Assembly (NCBI GenBank): GCA_900537185.1 | Contig: LS999827.1 | Location: 67,001-131,000, forward strand | DNA: 64,000 nucleotides | Direction of reading: 5' to 3' | From: Cytophagales bacterium Alg240-R148 | GTDB taxonomy: Bacteria; Bacteroidota; Bacteroidia; Cytophagales; Cyclobacteriaceae | Shown: positions 53,875 to 63,264 of the stretch, one piece after another | How positions within the stretch are numbered: position 1 is the stretch's first letter | Layout: each line of letters starts with the position of its first letter | The notes under the pieces: generated by a model | What the model was told of the DNA's origin: nothing | Database searches by the model: none | What the model saw: the letters and a program-made list of their open reading frames with translations, nothing else | Translations under genes and position numbers: made by a program

Positions 53875-54637
53875 GGTTCTGTTCCACAACAAGCCTAATG
53901 CCTTCTAGGGTTAGATTTTTATCCACAGCATCAAAATATTTATTTAGCGCAGGTAATATCCCCGACAAGCCTCCAGTTGCAATAATTTTATAATTTCCCG
54001 GTACTTCTTGCTGAATGGCATGTAGATTTTCCTTTACCATCCCAATAAAGCCATGCACAACCCCTGCTTGAATAGCATGTGAGGTATTCTTTCCCAACGC
54101 TGAACTTGGCACAACCAAGGAAACATTGGGCAGTTGGGCTGTATTCCCAGATAACATGGTCAGGGCGGTTTTTAATCCTGGGGCAATATTCACCCCCTCA
54201 ATAAGCCCATCTTTATTAATTAGAGTAAAGGTAAGAGCAGTTCCAAAATCCACTACAATACAAGCCTGCCCATATTTTGTGTAAGCGGCCATTGCGTTTG
54301 AAATTAAATCTGACCCAATTTCAAAAGGGTTTTTGGTTTGTACTTTAAGTTTTTCAAATAAGGATGGTTTTATAAATACTGGCTCCTTTTGAAATAAGTG
54401 GAGAACAAATTGCTCCAAACCGTCGTTTAATTCTGGAACAACAGAGCTGATGCCAATAGTTCTTACATCTCGGATGTGCAAGCCGTTTTCAAGTAAAAAC
54501 AAGCGCACATCTTTCTCATACTCGGCACTTCCTCTTTTAGGATGGGTGGGTAGGCGCAAAATACTCTGCCATTCTTGCGCTTTATTGAACCAACCCAAAA
54601 CTATATTGGTATTTCCAACGTCTATACTTAGAAACAT
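53870..54637 (-). CDS. coaX: Type III pantothenate kinase
   Basis: ATP-dependent enzyme of 255 residues phosphorylating pantothenate, first step of CoA synthesis; of the ASKHA fold. The N-terminal phosphate loop is LSIDVGNTNIVLGWF (3-17), VDFGTALTFTLI (about 125-136) is phosphate 2, and NIAPGLKTALTMLS (about 148-161) the pantothenate region; GSDLISNAMAAY is also typical of CoaX. The gene is alone, divergent from the permease gene and convergent with the M28 gene. Confidence 0.95.
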   Translation of the reverse strand: MFLSIDVGNTNIVLGWFNKAQEWQSILRLPTHPKRGSAEYEKDVRLFLLENGLHIRDVRTIGISSVVPELNDGLEQFVLHLFQKEPVFIKPSLFEKLKVQTKNPFEIGSDLISNAMAAYTKYGQACIVVDFGTALTFTLINKDGLIEGVNIAPGLKTALTMLSGNTAQLPNVSLVVPSSALGKNTSHAIQAGVVHGFIGMVKENLHAIQQEVPGNYKIIATGGLSGILPALNKYFDAVDKNLTLEGIRLVVEQNQ

Positions 54638-54734
54638 ACTTCAAAATCTTTTACATGATCCTTTTTTTGAAAGCCGTGTTAACAACAGCTCCATTTAATC
54701 GTCTTCTATTTAGTCAACAAAAACTCAATTTACT

Positions 54735-57200
54735 ATGTTAAGCAATTACTTCAAAACTGCGCTGCGTTCTTTATTGAAAAGTAAATTTTTCACAATACTC
54801 AATCTTGCAGGTTTGTCCTTAGGTTTAATCGCTGGAATGCTGATACTCCTATACGTTCACAACGAACACACCTATGATCAGTTCTTAAAAGATTCAGACC
54901 AATTGTACCGGGTTCAATTGGACCGATACATCAATGACGAACTATCGATAAGCAGTGCAGAAAGTTTCCCTGGAATTGGCCCAGTGCTTCAAGAAGAGTT
55001 TGAATCCGTTGAGGCTTATGCGCGGCTTTACAATATGGGGTACAAAAACAATATTGTTATAACCTGGGAAAACCCAGCTGGAGATCCTATAAAATTCAAA
55101 CATAGAAAATTTCTATATGCGGACGCATCGTTTTTACCTATGATGGGGTATGAAGTAGTAGCAGGCTCTCTTGAATCAGCATTGAAGCTTCCTAACACAG
55201 CTGTTTTAACAGAATCTATGGCAAAAAAATATTTTGGGGATGCACCAGCCATAGGTAAAATGATTCGCTTGCAAGACGATGATTTCAATGACGAGCTTTG
55301 TGAAGTTACCGCAGTTTTAAAAGATCTCCCACAAAATACACACCTTAAATTTGACGTTTTATTTTCTTATTCTACCTTATTTTCGAGAGGGGATTGGGCA
55401 CCCGAACGGTATGGTTCCACTTGGGAAAGAAAGGACATGTACACCTATCTAAAGTTAAAAAAAGGAAGCAGTGTAGAGCAATTATCGGCTCAATTTCCCC
55501 CATTGTTTGATCTTTACAACCCTGAGCTAAAAGAACAAAACAGACGAGACGAAATTCAGTTACAAGCTGTAACAGACATCCATTTGCATTCCAACTTAGC
55601 AGAAGAACCAGAAGCCAATGGCAATGCCATGTTGGTAAATTTCCTAGGCGTTCTAGGCATCATTGTACTTGTTATTGCCTGGATCAACTACGTCAATCTG
55701 AGTACCGCCCATGCCATGGACAGGGCTACTGAAGTTGGGGTCAGAAAAGTAATGGGTGCGTTTAAAAATCAATTAATTTTCCAGTTTTTAACAGAATCAT
55801 TGTTAATCAATTTAATGGCAATTGTCCTATCCATTGTATCCATATGGTTCTTGTTGCCTGTATTTAATGAGTTCACAGGTCTTAATTTTATCTTTTTAGA
55901 AATTATCACAGTACAATCTGTTGGAGTGGTAGTAGCCATTTGGATTATAGGCTCTCTGTTGTCTGGTTTGTATCCAGCGTTTGCATTGTCAGCTTTCAAG
56001 CCTGTAAAAGTGCTTAAAGGGAAATTCAGCAACTCAGGAGGAGCTTCTCTGTTGAGAAAAATTCTGGTCACCATCCAGTTTACATCTTCTGGAGCACTTA
56101 TTATCGGAACCATCATAGTCTATTCTCAAGTGAATTTTTTATTAAACCAGGACATTGGAATGGACATCAGCCAAGTTTTAGTGGTGGAACGACCTGGCAT
56201 TTCTAGTGAAGATCGTAACGAATTCATGGCCAATGTGGATGCTTTTAGGGCAGAAATTCTGCAGTCGCCAAATATTGAATCGGTATCAGGGTCTCTCACC
56301 ATACCTGGTAAAAAAAGAGAATACAAAGCAGGTGTCAAACCATTTGGGAGTAACAATGACAAATTAGTCACGCTTCGATTAAATAGTATGGACTACAGTT
56401 TTATTGAAACTTTTGGTATGGAACTGCTTGCGGGAAGAGGATTTTCAGAAGCACACAATGACGCAGAAGTTACCCGAGTAGTGTTGTCTAAAAAAGCCAG
56501 TGAACTGCTCGGTTACAACGACCTTGAAAATATTATTGGAGAAAAAATCAGCATTCCAGCATTCCAAATGGATGCCGAAGTGGTTGGAGTTGTAAACGAC
56601 TATGCACAAGAGTCTTTAAAAAAATCTCAAGACCCGATGATTTTTTATTTCAATCCATATGGTGTTGAGTTTTATTCCATGAAACTAAATTCTGATAACA
56701 TAACACCAACCCTTGCGCACATTGAATCAGTTTGGAACAAGGTCTTTGAAGGAAATCCAATGGATTATTTCTTTTTAGATGACTACTTTAACCGCCAATA
56801 CCAAGCAGAACAAAGATTTGGATCCCTGTTCGGAGTCTTTGCAGTAATGGCCATTGTAGTAGGTTGTTTGGGCCTATTTGGTTTAACTGCCCATACAGTG
56901 CGCCAGAAAACAAAAGAAATGAGTGTTAGGAAAGTACTTGGAGCTTCTGAAGTTCAAGTCTTTATACAGTTAACTCAAAACCTTATAGCACTACTATTGC
57001 TGTCTATTGTTCTGTCTTCCGGAACCATGTATTATATCATGAACTATTGGTTGAATACATTTGCAACAAAAATCGAACTGCCGCTTTGGGCATTTGCAGC
57101 AGCAGGGGCAACCTTATTGGGTGTGGCGTTGGCTACCATCAGCGTACAAACTATTAGAGCTGCCAAAATCAACCCTGCCATTTCATTAAAAAGTGAGTAA
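54735..57200 (+). CDS. MacB/FtsX-type ABC transporter permease
   Basis: Membrane protein of 821 residues with two MacB_PCD-FtsX units. An N-terminal span (about 18-40), a periplasmic domain (about 60-290), a cluster of three spans (about 300-440), a second periplasmic domain (450-690), and a final group of three spans (695-810) with the FtsX signature RQKTKEMSVRKVLGASEVQVF. The first unit carries the related DRATEVGVRKVMGAFKNQLI. No ATPase is adjacent, which is common for these orphan permeases in Cytophagales. It should pair with a LolD/MacB ATPase elsewhere and export lipoproteins, peptides or drugs. Confidence 0.93.
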   Translation: MLSNYFKTALRSLLKSKFFTILNLAGLSLGLIAGMLILLYVHNEHTYDQFLKDSDQLYRVQLDRYINDELSISSAESFPGIGPVLQEEFESVEAYARLYNMGYKNNIVITWENPAGDPIKFKHRKFLYADASFLPMMGYEVVAGSLESALKLPNTAVLTESMAKKYFGDAPAIGKMIRLQDDDFNDELCEVTAVLKDLPQNTHLKFDVLFSYSTLFSRGDWAPERYGSTWERKDMYTYLKLKKGSSVEQLSAQFPPLFDLYNPELKEQNRRDEIQLQAVTDIHLHSNLAEEPEANGNAMLVNFLGVLGIIVLVIAWINYVNLSTAHAMDRATEVGVRKVMGAFKNQLIFQFLTESLLINLMAIVLSIVSIWFLLPVFNEFTGLNFIFLEIITVQSVGVVVAIWIIGSLLSGLYPAFALSAFKPVKVLKGKFSNSGGASLLRKILVTIQFTSSGALIIGTIIVYSQVNFLLNQDIGMDISQVLVVERPGISSEDRNEFMANVDAFRAEILQSPNIESVSGSLTIPGKKREYKAGVKPFGSNNDKLVTLRLNSMDYSFIETFGMELLAGRGFSEAHNDAEVTRVVLSKKASELLGYNDLENIIGEKISIPAFQMDAEVVGVVNDYAQESLKKSQDPMIFYFNPYGVEFYSMKLNSDNITPTLAHIESVWNKVFEGNPMDYFFLDDYFNRQYQAEQRFGSLFGVFAVMAIVVGCLGLFGLTAHTVRQKTKEMSVRKVLGASEVQVFIQLTQNLIALLLLSIVLSSGTMYYIMNYWLNTFATKIELPLWAFAAAGATLLGVALATISVQTIRAAKINPAISLKSE

Positions 57201-57205
57201 TCTAG

Positions 57206-57238
57206 AAAAGAGGAGGTCTAACACCCTCCTCTTTTTTT
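57206..57238. terminator. Terminator between permease and CHAT genes
   Basis: AGAGGAGG (57209-57216), a short loop, CCTCCTCT (57225-57232) and a T-tract to 57238. The stem is preceded by A residues so it can also work for the convergent CHAT gene, whose stop codon lies in the T-tract. Confidence 0.75.
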
Positions 57239-59777
57239 ATTTATCTCCTATCAATATAAACGAAGCCCAGTAAATAGGTTTTTTGTACTTACTACTGGAC
57301 ATGGCTTTGATTTTTGCTTTTTGTAGTGCCGCAGAATAATCAAAATCATTCTGAACCAACTCGCTATAAAAATCCGTCATTAATTGCGCTGTTGCATTGT
57401 CATCAACATTCCACAAAGACACCAAGAGATTATCGGACCCCGCATATAAAAAGGCTCTAGTTAGCCCCATTATTCCTTCACCTCGGGTTACTTTTCCCAT
57501 TCCGGTTTGGCAGGCAGACAATGTAATAAGTTCTGTATCAAAGGAAAGATTATAAATTTCACCTGCATGAAGATAACCATCTGCGTGTTCATTGGCTGCT
57601 AGGTATACCTTAGACAGACCTGGGGCTTCTTCATCCACCCACCCATGAGTTGCTAAATGTAGCACCCTACATTTGGTAGTTTGGTCCGATGTCATAACAG
57701 CCTCTGTAGCATCTTCTTTGGTAAAACTGTTAACAGCATAACCACTTTTATTAAAAATTGTATTGATATTTTCTACTTCCTTAAGGGATCCTGTCAAAGT
57801 GGCCAAGGTATCACCACTTTGGTATTTAAAATCTACAGGAGCCAACAATGAAACAGTTTTTTGGCTGGATCGTTTGAGCTTATTAAAAAGCAAGGTGGCA
57901 CTGTACTGATAGGATATTTTATAGTCGTTAATTAAATAAGGCTTCGTTCCTCCTACATCTGATTCCGCATCTATATTGGACGTAATCAAAGCTTCAAAAG
58001 GAATGGTTCCTAGATTTCCAGTTGGAATAATGATCAATCTGTCTATTTGCCTTGGTACTTTTCTTATGAAAAGCGCCTGATAAAGACCGTGTCCCGTTTC
58101 TATAACTGTTTCATTTATATCAAAATAAATTGAATTCCTAAACCCAGTAATGTATTTTTCGAAATAACTCGGCTTTACTTTAGAAACGATAGAATATCCC
58201 TTTTTAGTGATGGTAAATTGGTATATTTTATTCCGGTAATCGTCTACAAAAAAAGACAATATCGCTGCATTTTCGTCTAAATTTAACTGTAGGTCTTCTA
58301 CAGTAGGAATACTGGTGTTGTATTTTAACCTGTAGTATTCTGGAAACTCTTTTTCCATTTTAGCAATAAGCGAACGGTACCGGGCCTCCAAATCAAAGAG
58401 TTTTTGTTTGGATGTTTCATCTGGTCCTTTGGCCAATTTTTGTTCAAAGAATGCAATTTCAGATTTCAATTCACGCTCTAGCTGTAACACGTCTTCAGGT
58501 ATACCCGCAAAAGCTTTTGCATTGGCATCCGATATGGATTCCAACAACACAGCGGATTTATTTTTTTCCGAATAATAGAAAACTTTGTTTCTATACAAAC
58601 TTTTATTTAAAAAGGAAAACTCTGCCAATGTACTCGCTATTTGTACACCAGTAGCATATATTTCATCTGAAAACTTACCCAATGCTACTTTGTCCTTTTC
58701 CTGCACCCTAGTTTGCCGTATTTTATCAAGCAATTGGTCGGACAAATCAATACAATTGAGCCCCAGAATTAATTCTTTATCTTTTAATGAATGTCCAAAA
58801 TAACTGGCTTCTAATATCCTCGCTTTAAGCCCAAGTGAGGTTAGTAAAACATCTGCACTTTGGTAATTTTCTAAGGGAGGGTTTTCGTAAATATTACTTC
58901 TATTAAAACCCTGAACATTGGCTTTTAGGCTTTTTTGCACTTCCTTTAATGCCAATTTATAAGCTTCCTCTTTAAGTAGAATCCCGGCCTTTTGGTTGTG
59001 GATATTTGCAATTTCCGGATGTACTGCATTAAATTTAGAAGTATAGATTTTTAAAGCCTGATCGTAGTAATCATTTGCCTTATCAAATTGATTCATCAAC
59101 TGGTACACATTGGCCAAACTGGTAAGAGCAAAGGCATACCTTGGATGCTGGACATCGTATTTATTTTTAAAACCCTCTGCTGCTTTTTCCAAATCATTAA
59201 TAGCATCTCCAAAATATTCCAAAGCGGAATTTCCAAGCCCTGTATTTATCCAGCTATTGGACAACCTTTCATCATCTGGCTCTAATAGCGCTTCGTATAG
59301 TTTTCTTGCCTGTAAGTAATAGTTAAGTGATTTTTCTACGTCGCTGGTGCTGTAAACCAAACCTATATCGTTGAGTGCTGCAGCCACTTTTAAATGTTCA
59401 AAAGAGTAAAGTTGTTTAGACAAAGACAAGGATTTTTCCAGGTAACGCACAGCCACTACTGTATTGCCTGTATTCCAATACACAATACCCAACCGACTCA
59501 GACAACTAATTTCAAAGTCATTGTTTTTCCCTTTTGCGTTGTTGTAGCTTATAAGAAATAAGTCCAGCGCTTTGTCCATCCTACCTTTGCGCATGTTGAT
59601 CTCGCCATTTGCGAAGGCATAAAAAGATGCATCTGATTTTAATTCTTGCGCCAGTGTTTCCGCTTGTTCAAAATCACCAAGTTCAGCCAATTGCCTTACT
59701 TTCTCTAAAGTATTTTCCTGTGCAACCAAATTATTTACGCACAAAAAGAACAACAGTAATATCGTTATATGCTTCAT
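57237..59777 (-). CDS. Secreted TPR-CHAT protease
   Basis: Protein of 846 residues with a signal peptide (MKHITILLLFFLCVNNLVAQ). Residues about 25-300 hold several TPR repeats (LSRLGIVYWNTGNTVVAVRYLEKSLSL, ALTSLANVYQLMNQFDKANDYYDQALKIY). A helical region follows; the C-terminal 250 residues form a CHAT caspase-like domain with His711 (LHLATHGW) and Cys756 (SACQTG), then RGEGIMGLTRAFLYAGS and LVSLWNVDDNATAQLM. The dyad is intact, so protease activity is likely. Unlike most CHAT proteins it is exported. It follows the 320-aa barrel gene by 2 bp, which points to co-expression. Confidence 0.92.
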   Translation of the reverse strand: MKHITILLLFFLCVNNLVAQENTLEKVRQLAELGDFEQAETLAQELKSDASFYAFANGEINMRKGRMDKALDLFLISYNNAKGKNNDFEISCLSRLGIVYWNTGNTVVAVRYLEKSLSLSKQLYSFEHLKVAAALNDIGLVYSTSDVEKSLNYYLQARKLYEALLEPDDERLSNSWINTGLGNSALEYFGDAINDLEKAAEGFKNKYDVQHPRYAFALTSLANVYQLMNQFDKANDYYDQALKIYTSKFNAVHPEIANIHNQKAGILLKEEAYKLALKEVQKSLKANVQGFNRSNIYENPPLENYQSADVLLTSLGLKARILEASYFGHSLKDKELILGLNCIDLSDQLLDKIRQTRVQEKDKVALGKFSDEIYATGVQIASTLAEFSFLNKSLYRNKVFYYSEKNKSAVLLESISDANAKAFAGIPEDVLQLERELKSEIAFFEQKLAKGPDETSKQKLFDLEARYRSLIAKMEKEFPEYYRLKYNTSIPTVEDLQLNLDENAAILSFFVDDYRNKIYQFTITKKGYSIVSKVKPSYFEKYITGFRNSIYFDINETVIETGHGLYQALFIRKVPRQIDRLIIIPTGNLGTIPFEALITSNIDAESDVGGTKPYLINDYKISYQYSATLLFNKLKRSSQKTVSLLAPVDFKYQSGDTLATLTGSLKEVENINTIFNKSGYAVNSFTKEDATEAVMTSDQTTKCRVLHLATHGWVDEEAPGLSKVYLAANEHADGYLHAGEIYNLSFDTELITLSACQTGMGKVTRGEGIMGLTRAFLYAGSDNLLVSLWNVDDNATAQLMTDFYSELVQNDFDYSAALQKAKIKAMSSSKYKKPIYWASFILIGDK

Positions 59778-59779
59778 CC

Positions 59780-60742
59780 TTAAAATCTGATTAAATAAGC
59801 CAGGGCCAAAACCGTATTTCTTGTTAATCCATCTGGGTTATTGTCCCGTTGCGCCAGTTTGTATCCATAGGTTAACCTCAATGCTGAATTTACATTGAAG
59901 CTATAACCACCTCCTGCAACCAGCGATACAGCAGCACCTGTAGTGCCTCCTGGGTTGTACCTTTCTCCAATTGCTACACTTCCATCCCGATCCGAAGTAT
60001 TCAAAATTTCGTCTGGTGTGATCCTGATAATTGGTAGCACCCCAATATTGAAGTTGAATTTTGAAAATCTAAAATTTCTTTCTACCCGCAACATGATGTC
60101 GGTTCCTCTTTGTAGGTTATTGGCCAAGTCATGGCTTTGAATATATTCCATGCCACCCGGATAGAAGTCCCATTCTTCGTACCGGAAATCATTGCTGTTT
60201 TGATTTAGCGCTACTTGAACACCAAAAGCAAAAAGCCATTTGGAATTGAGAATGGAGGCTCCCGCAATAACATCCCATGTCCCCAAACTCGTTTGGTAGT
60301 ACATGGGAAAGTCTACGTTGTTTTGTTCTTCTTTTAAATCTGAATTGTTGGTAGGTATTTTACCTCCAACGGTAATGTTTACATCATAATTATCCGAATC
60401 TATCACTTTTGTTGTCAGGCTATAGGACAAATCACTAATACCAGAGGTTTTGCCTAAATTGCCTTTTACTGACATATAAGGCACTTTTACTTGGACACTT
60501 GTATTGTCGTTAATTCCAAAAGTAAAATCAAGGGTAGTTACATTAATAACAGGAGAAAGTGTGGTCTCCCCTTTGTATTGGTTAAGTTCAAGCGCCCTTA
60601 GCTTAAAATTGATGCTTTTGTTGTAGGCTTGGTCTGGACGCATGGCTCCCATCGTACAAAATCCAGCATCACTACAGCCTTGGGAAAAACAGACCTGAAA
60701 CAGTCCAACAAAAATTATAGTTGGCAATAGTTTTTTGAACAT
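59780..60742 (-). CDS. Outer-membrane barrel protein (MetA-pathway/transporter-like)
   Basis: Protein of 320 residues with a signal peptide (MFKKLLPTIIFVGLFQVCFS) then a mature N-terminus with a CxxxxxC pair, QGCSDAGFCTMGAMRPDQ. The rest is a series of amphipathic beta strands (for example GISDLSYSLTTKVIDSDNYD, DVNITVGGKIPTNN, FRFSKFNFNIGVLPIIR) ending in LAYLIRF with a terminal Phe, as in outer-membrane barrels. The pattern recalls the putative phenol-degradation MetA family (PF13557). Its neighbours are a TonB receptor upstream (100 bp) and the CHAT gene (2 bp), so it may be part of one export or uptake unit. Function unknown. Confidence 0.72.
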   Translation of the reverse strand: MFKKLLPTIIFVGLFQVCFSQGCSDAGFCTMGAMRPDQAYNKSINFKLRALELNQYKGETTLSPVINVTTLDFTFGINDNTSVQVKVPYMSVKGNLGKTSGISDLSYSLTTKVIDSDNYDVNITVGGKIPTNNSDLKEEQNNVDFPMYYQTSLGTWDVIAGASILNSKWLFAFGVQVALNQNSNDFRYEEWDFYPGGMEYIQSHDLANNLQRGTDIMLRVERNFRFSKFNFNIGVLPIIRITPDEILNTSDRDGSVAIGERYNPGGTTGAAVSLVAGGGYSFNVNSALRLTYGYKLAQRDNNPDGLTRNTVLALAYLIRF

Positions 60743-60842
60743 GATTTAAAGTTTTAATCAATTTAGCAAAATCCGTGCTTTATATAAAACAAAACCTCTG
60801 AATTTCACCTCCTTACAAAACTTATTCCCAATAAATTAATGT

Positions 60843-63185
60843 TTAAAATTCAATTTTATACGCCAAATTCGGCAATAAAAGGGTTTCTTCAAAGGGGTCT
60901 ATGGACTGTTCTTTTTGATTGTACCGGTACCCATAAAACTCTTTTGCACCAAAAGCATTCATCACCTGCAGTGTCCATACAGAGGCATGTCTTGCTCTGT
61001 TCTTGCGGTAATTGATCGTAAAGTGAAATAGGGTTTGGCTGGGTTTTGAATCCGAAAAAGCCATGGTTTCGTCGTAAACAATAGTTTGGTTGTTATGCGA
61101 TTGGCTTGCATCTACAGGAGATAGTTTGTCTCCTCCTTGCCAAGTGATTTTGATGTTAACATCCAGCATATTGGTTTTACTTTTTCCTACCAACCATTCT
61201 TTTCCACCTACTAAATTGAGCACATACCCCTTGTCATACCTAGTAGAGCGCCATACCTGGTCAGCCCCTGTGTATTGGGATTTAAACAAAGAGCCAGTTG
61301 CTAGGTAATAAAAATTGCTTTGAAAAAATTGCTCCAATGTACAATCAACTCCAAGATTTCTTCCACTTCCATTGTTGAATAAAGGTTGTGTTATGAACCA
61401 TTCTTTTTCAAGATTCAACATTGAAAAAGTACCGCTGGCTTCTACTGGTACATCCAATAAATATTGATGAAACAGTTCCACTTTAAACCTCCTAGTCTCC
61501 GACAACATACGCTCGTAAGACAATACAAAATGATGGGCTTTTGTTGTTTTTAAATCTTTATTTATTTGTATCCCATCGTTTTCCATCAGGTAAAATGGCA
61601 ACTTTTCAAGTTGACCATGAAAGCCATAACCCAAATTAAATTTTGAATGCTCCGAAACTGACCATCCCAAATTCATACGCGGCTCTATTGACAATTCGTT
61701 GTTTACTTGGAAGTATTGCACATAAGCACCTAGAGAAACATCCAAGTTGTGGTGCAGCCACCATTTGGACTGGCTGTAGCCCTGTAATAACATAGCATCT
61801 CCCTTGTCTTTTGCAACTGTAACAAGCGGAGCCCCGATTGTACTGGATGCACTTAAATCTATATTGTATTGCAACCAATTGATGGTAAACCCAGAACTAT
61901 TGAAATGGTTATTGGAAACATTGGTTTCAATTTTTAATTGGGTGGCCCACCTAGAAGACCGATTGTTTACTTTTTCCAAGGGCACATAGTGAAGCGCTTG
62001 ATCCAATACTTCCGATGCCCATTTTAAATTTGCAATAGACATGGAGGCAGTCCAAGTTAATTTTGATTTATTTCCCACATGGGTTACATAGTTGAGCCCA
62101 AATGCACCCGACTGCTGTTGGTTTGAAGCTCCTTCCCTATCGTCTTCATACACCCAATTGGCAGAATCCAAAACGGCTTGCTGACTGGATTTGTCTGCAC
62201 CAGCAAATCCCCAAATAGAAAATGTTCTATTTTTGCTCCACGGAAAATTCAACTTAAAAGACAAATCTTGGTAAGCAGTTCCTTCTGCATCTTCCGGTAA
62301 AACAGGTTGCAACAGTCCCAATGTTGAATACCGATAATTGAATAAATAAGAACTTTTTTTGTTAGAAGACAAGGGGCCTTCCGAAGCCAAATCCAAACCT
62401 ATTAACCCCATTTGCACGGCATGTTCGTGTTTTTGGTTGTTGCCTTCCCTTAATTTCATATCAAATACACCGGAAAGTGCATTTCCATAGTTAGCTGGAA
62501 ATGCGGCCGTGTAAAAATCAGAATTATCCAATGCAAAACTACTCAAAGCGGTTATTCCGCCAGCCCCAAAGGCTATTATATCTGAAAAATGACTTGGGTT
62601 GGGTATGTCCACGCCTTCCAATCTCCACAACACTCCTTTGGGCGCATTTCCTCGGATAACAATCCCGTTGTTGGCAGTATTTCCTGCAACACCAGCAAAA
62701 GAAGTGACCAAACGCGCTGGATCATCTAATCCGCCAGCATACCTTCTGGCTTCCTCAATGGAAAACTGCACCGCACTTACTCCTGCAAGTGGGTTGAGGG
62801 CTTCGTTTTTAACAGTGTTTGCAGTCACCTCCAAGCCATCTAGCAGCGTAGCTGTTTCCATTAGCGCTGCCTGGACAACCACTTCCTTTCCGGCTCCGAC
62901 CACAATAGCTCTTTTAACAAAAGTCTGGTACCCTATGAAATGGACTTCAAGCACATACCTACCATAGGGCACTTCTGAAAATTCAAACGCCCCATTTACA
63001 TCCGTATTAGTTCCTGTACCTTCCATAGCCCCATTTTTTTTGAGCAGAACGGTGGCAGCCGGTAGTCGAACACCATCTAATTGGTCTATTACAACCCCCC
63101 TAACTACCTGATTTTGAGCCCAAGCAAGGTTGTTATAAAACAAAAAACAAAGAAGAATAAAAAAATATTTAATTAGTTTTGACAT
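60843..63185 (-). CDS. TonB-dependent receptor with N-terminal CarboxypepD-like domain
   Basis: Outer-membrane receptor of 780 residues. I chose the ATG at 63185 (MSKLIKYFFILLCFLFYNNL, signal cleaved near WAQ); a TTG eighteen codons upstream gives a non-signal extension. Residues about 24-110 form the CarbopepD_reg_2-like domain (VVRGVVIDQLDGVRLPAATV), then the plug (DPARLVTSFAGVAGNTANNG, IVIRGNAPKGVLWRLEGVDI), then the barrel ending in LLPNLAYKIEF with a terminal Phe. There is no SusD partner, so the substrate is probably not a glycan. Divergent from a LuxR-type regulator at 63265. Confidence 0.9.
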   Translation of the reverse strand: MSKLIKYFFILLCFLFYNNLAWAQNQVVRGVVIDQLDGVRLPAATVLLKKNGAMEGTGTNTDVNGAFEFSEVPYGRYVLEVHFIGYQTFVKRAIVVGAGKEVVVQAALMETATLLDGLEVTANTVKNEALNPLAGVSAVQFSIEEARRYAGGLDDPARLVTSFAGVAGNTANNGIVIRGNAPKGVLWRLEGVDIPNPSHFSDIIAFGAGGITALSSFALDNSDFYTAAFPANYGNALSGVFDMKLREGNNQKHEHAVQMGLIGLDLASEGPLSSNKKSSYLFNYRYSTLGLLQPVLPEDAEGTAYQDLSFKLNFPWSKNRTFSIWGFAGADKSSQQAVLDSANWVYEDDREGASNQQQSGAFGLNYVTHVGNKSKLTWTASMSIANLKWASEVLDQALHYVPLEKVNNRSSRWATQLKIETNVSNNHFNSSGFTINWLQYNIDLSASSTIGAPLVTVAKDKGDAMLLQGYSQSKWWLHHNLDVSLGAYVQYFQVNNELSIEPRMNLGWSVSEHSKFNLGYGFHGQLEKLPFYLMENDGIQINKDLKTTKAHHFVLSYERMLSETRRFKVELFHQYLLDVPVEASGTFSMLNLEKEWFITQPLFNNGSGRNLGVDCTLEQFFQSNFYYLATGSLFKSQYTGADQVWRSTRYDKGYVLNLVGGKEWLVGKSKTNMLDVNIKITWQGGDKLSPVDASQSHNNQTIVYDETMAFSDSKPSQTLFHFTINYRKNRARHASVWTLQVMNAFGAKEFYGYRYNQKEQSIDPFEETLLLPNLAYKIEF

Positions 63186-63243
63186 AGCACAACCCAGTTG
63201 ATTATTGTGCTTCAAAGTTCCACTAAAGAATAACGGCAACCAA

Positions 63244-63259
63244 TACTGATTTATCAGTA
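63244..63259 (+). promoter_or_regulatory. 16-bp palindrome before the LuxR-type gene
   Basis: TACTGAT-TT-ATCAGTA is a perfect 7-bp inverted repeat with a 2-bp centre, 5 bp before the ATG at 63265 and 58 bp upstream of the divergent TonB receptor ATG. It could be an operator for the LuxR-type protein itself or the receptor. Confidence 0.5.
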
Positions 63260-63264
63260 ATATT

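Noticed and set aside
63183-63239. An extended N-terminus for the TonB receptor (TTG at 63239)
   Set aside because: It would place 18 unlikely residues before a good signal peptide; the ATG at 63185 is preferred.
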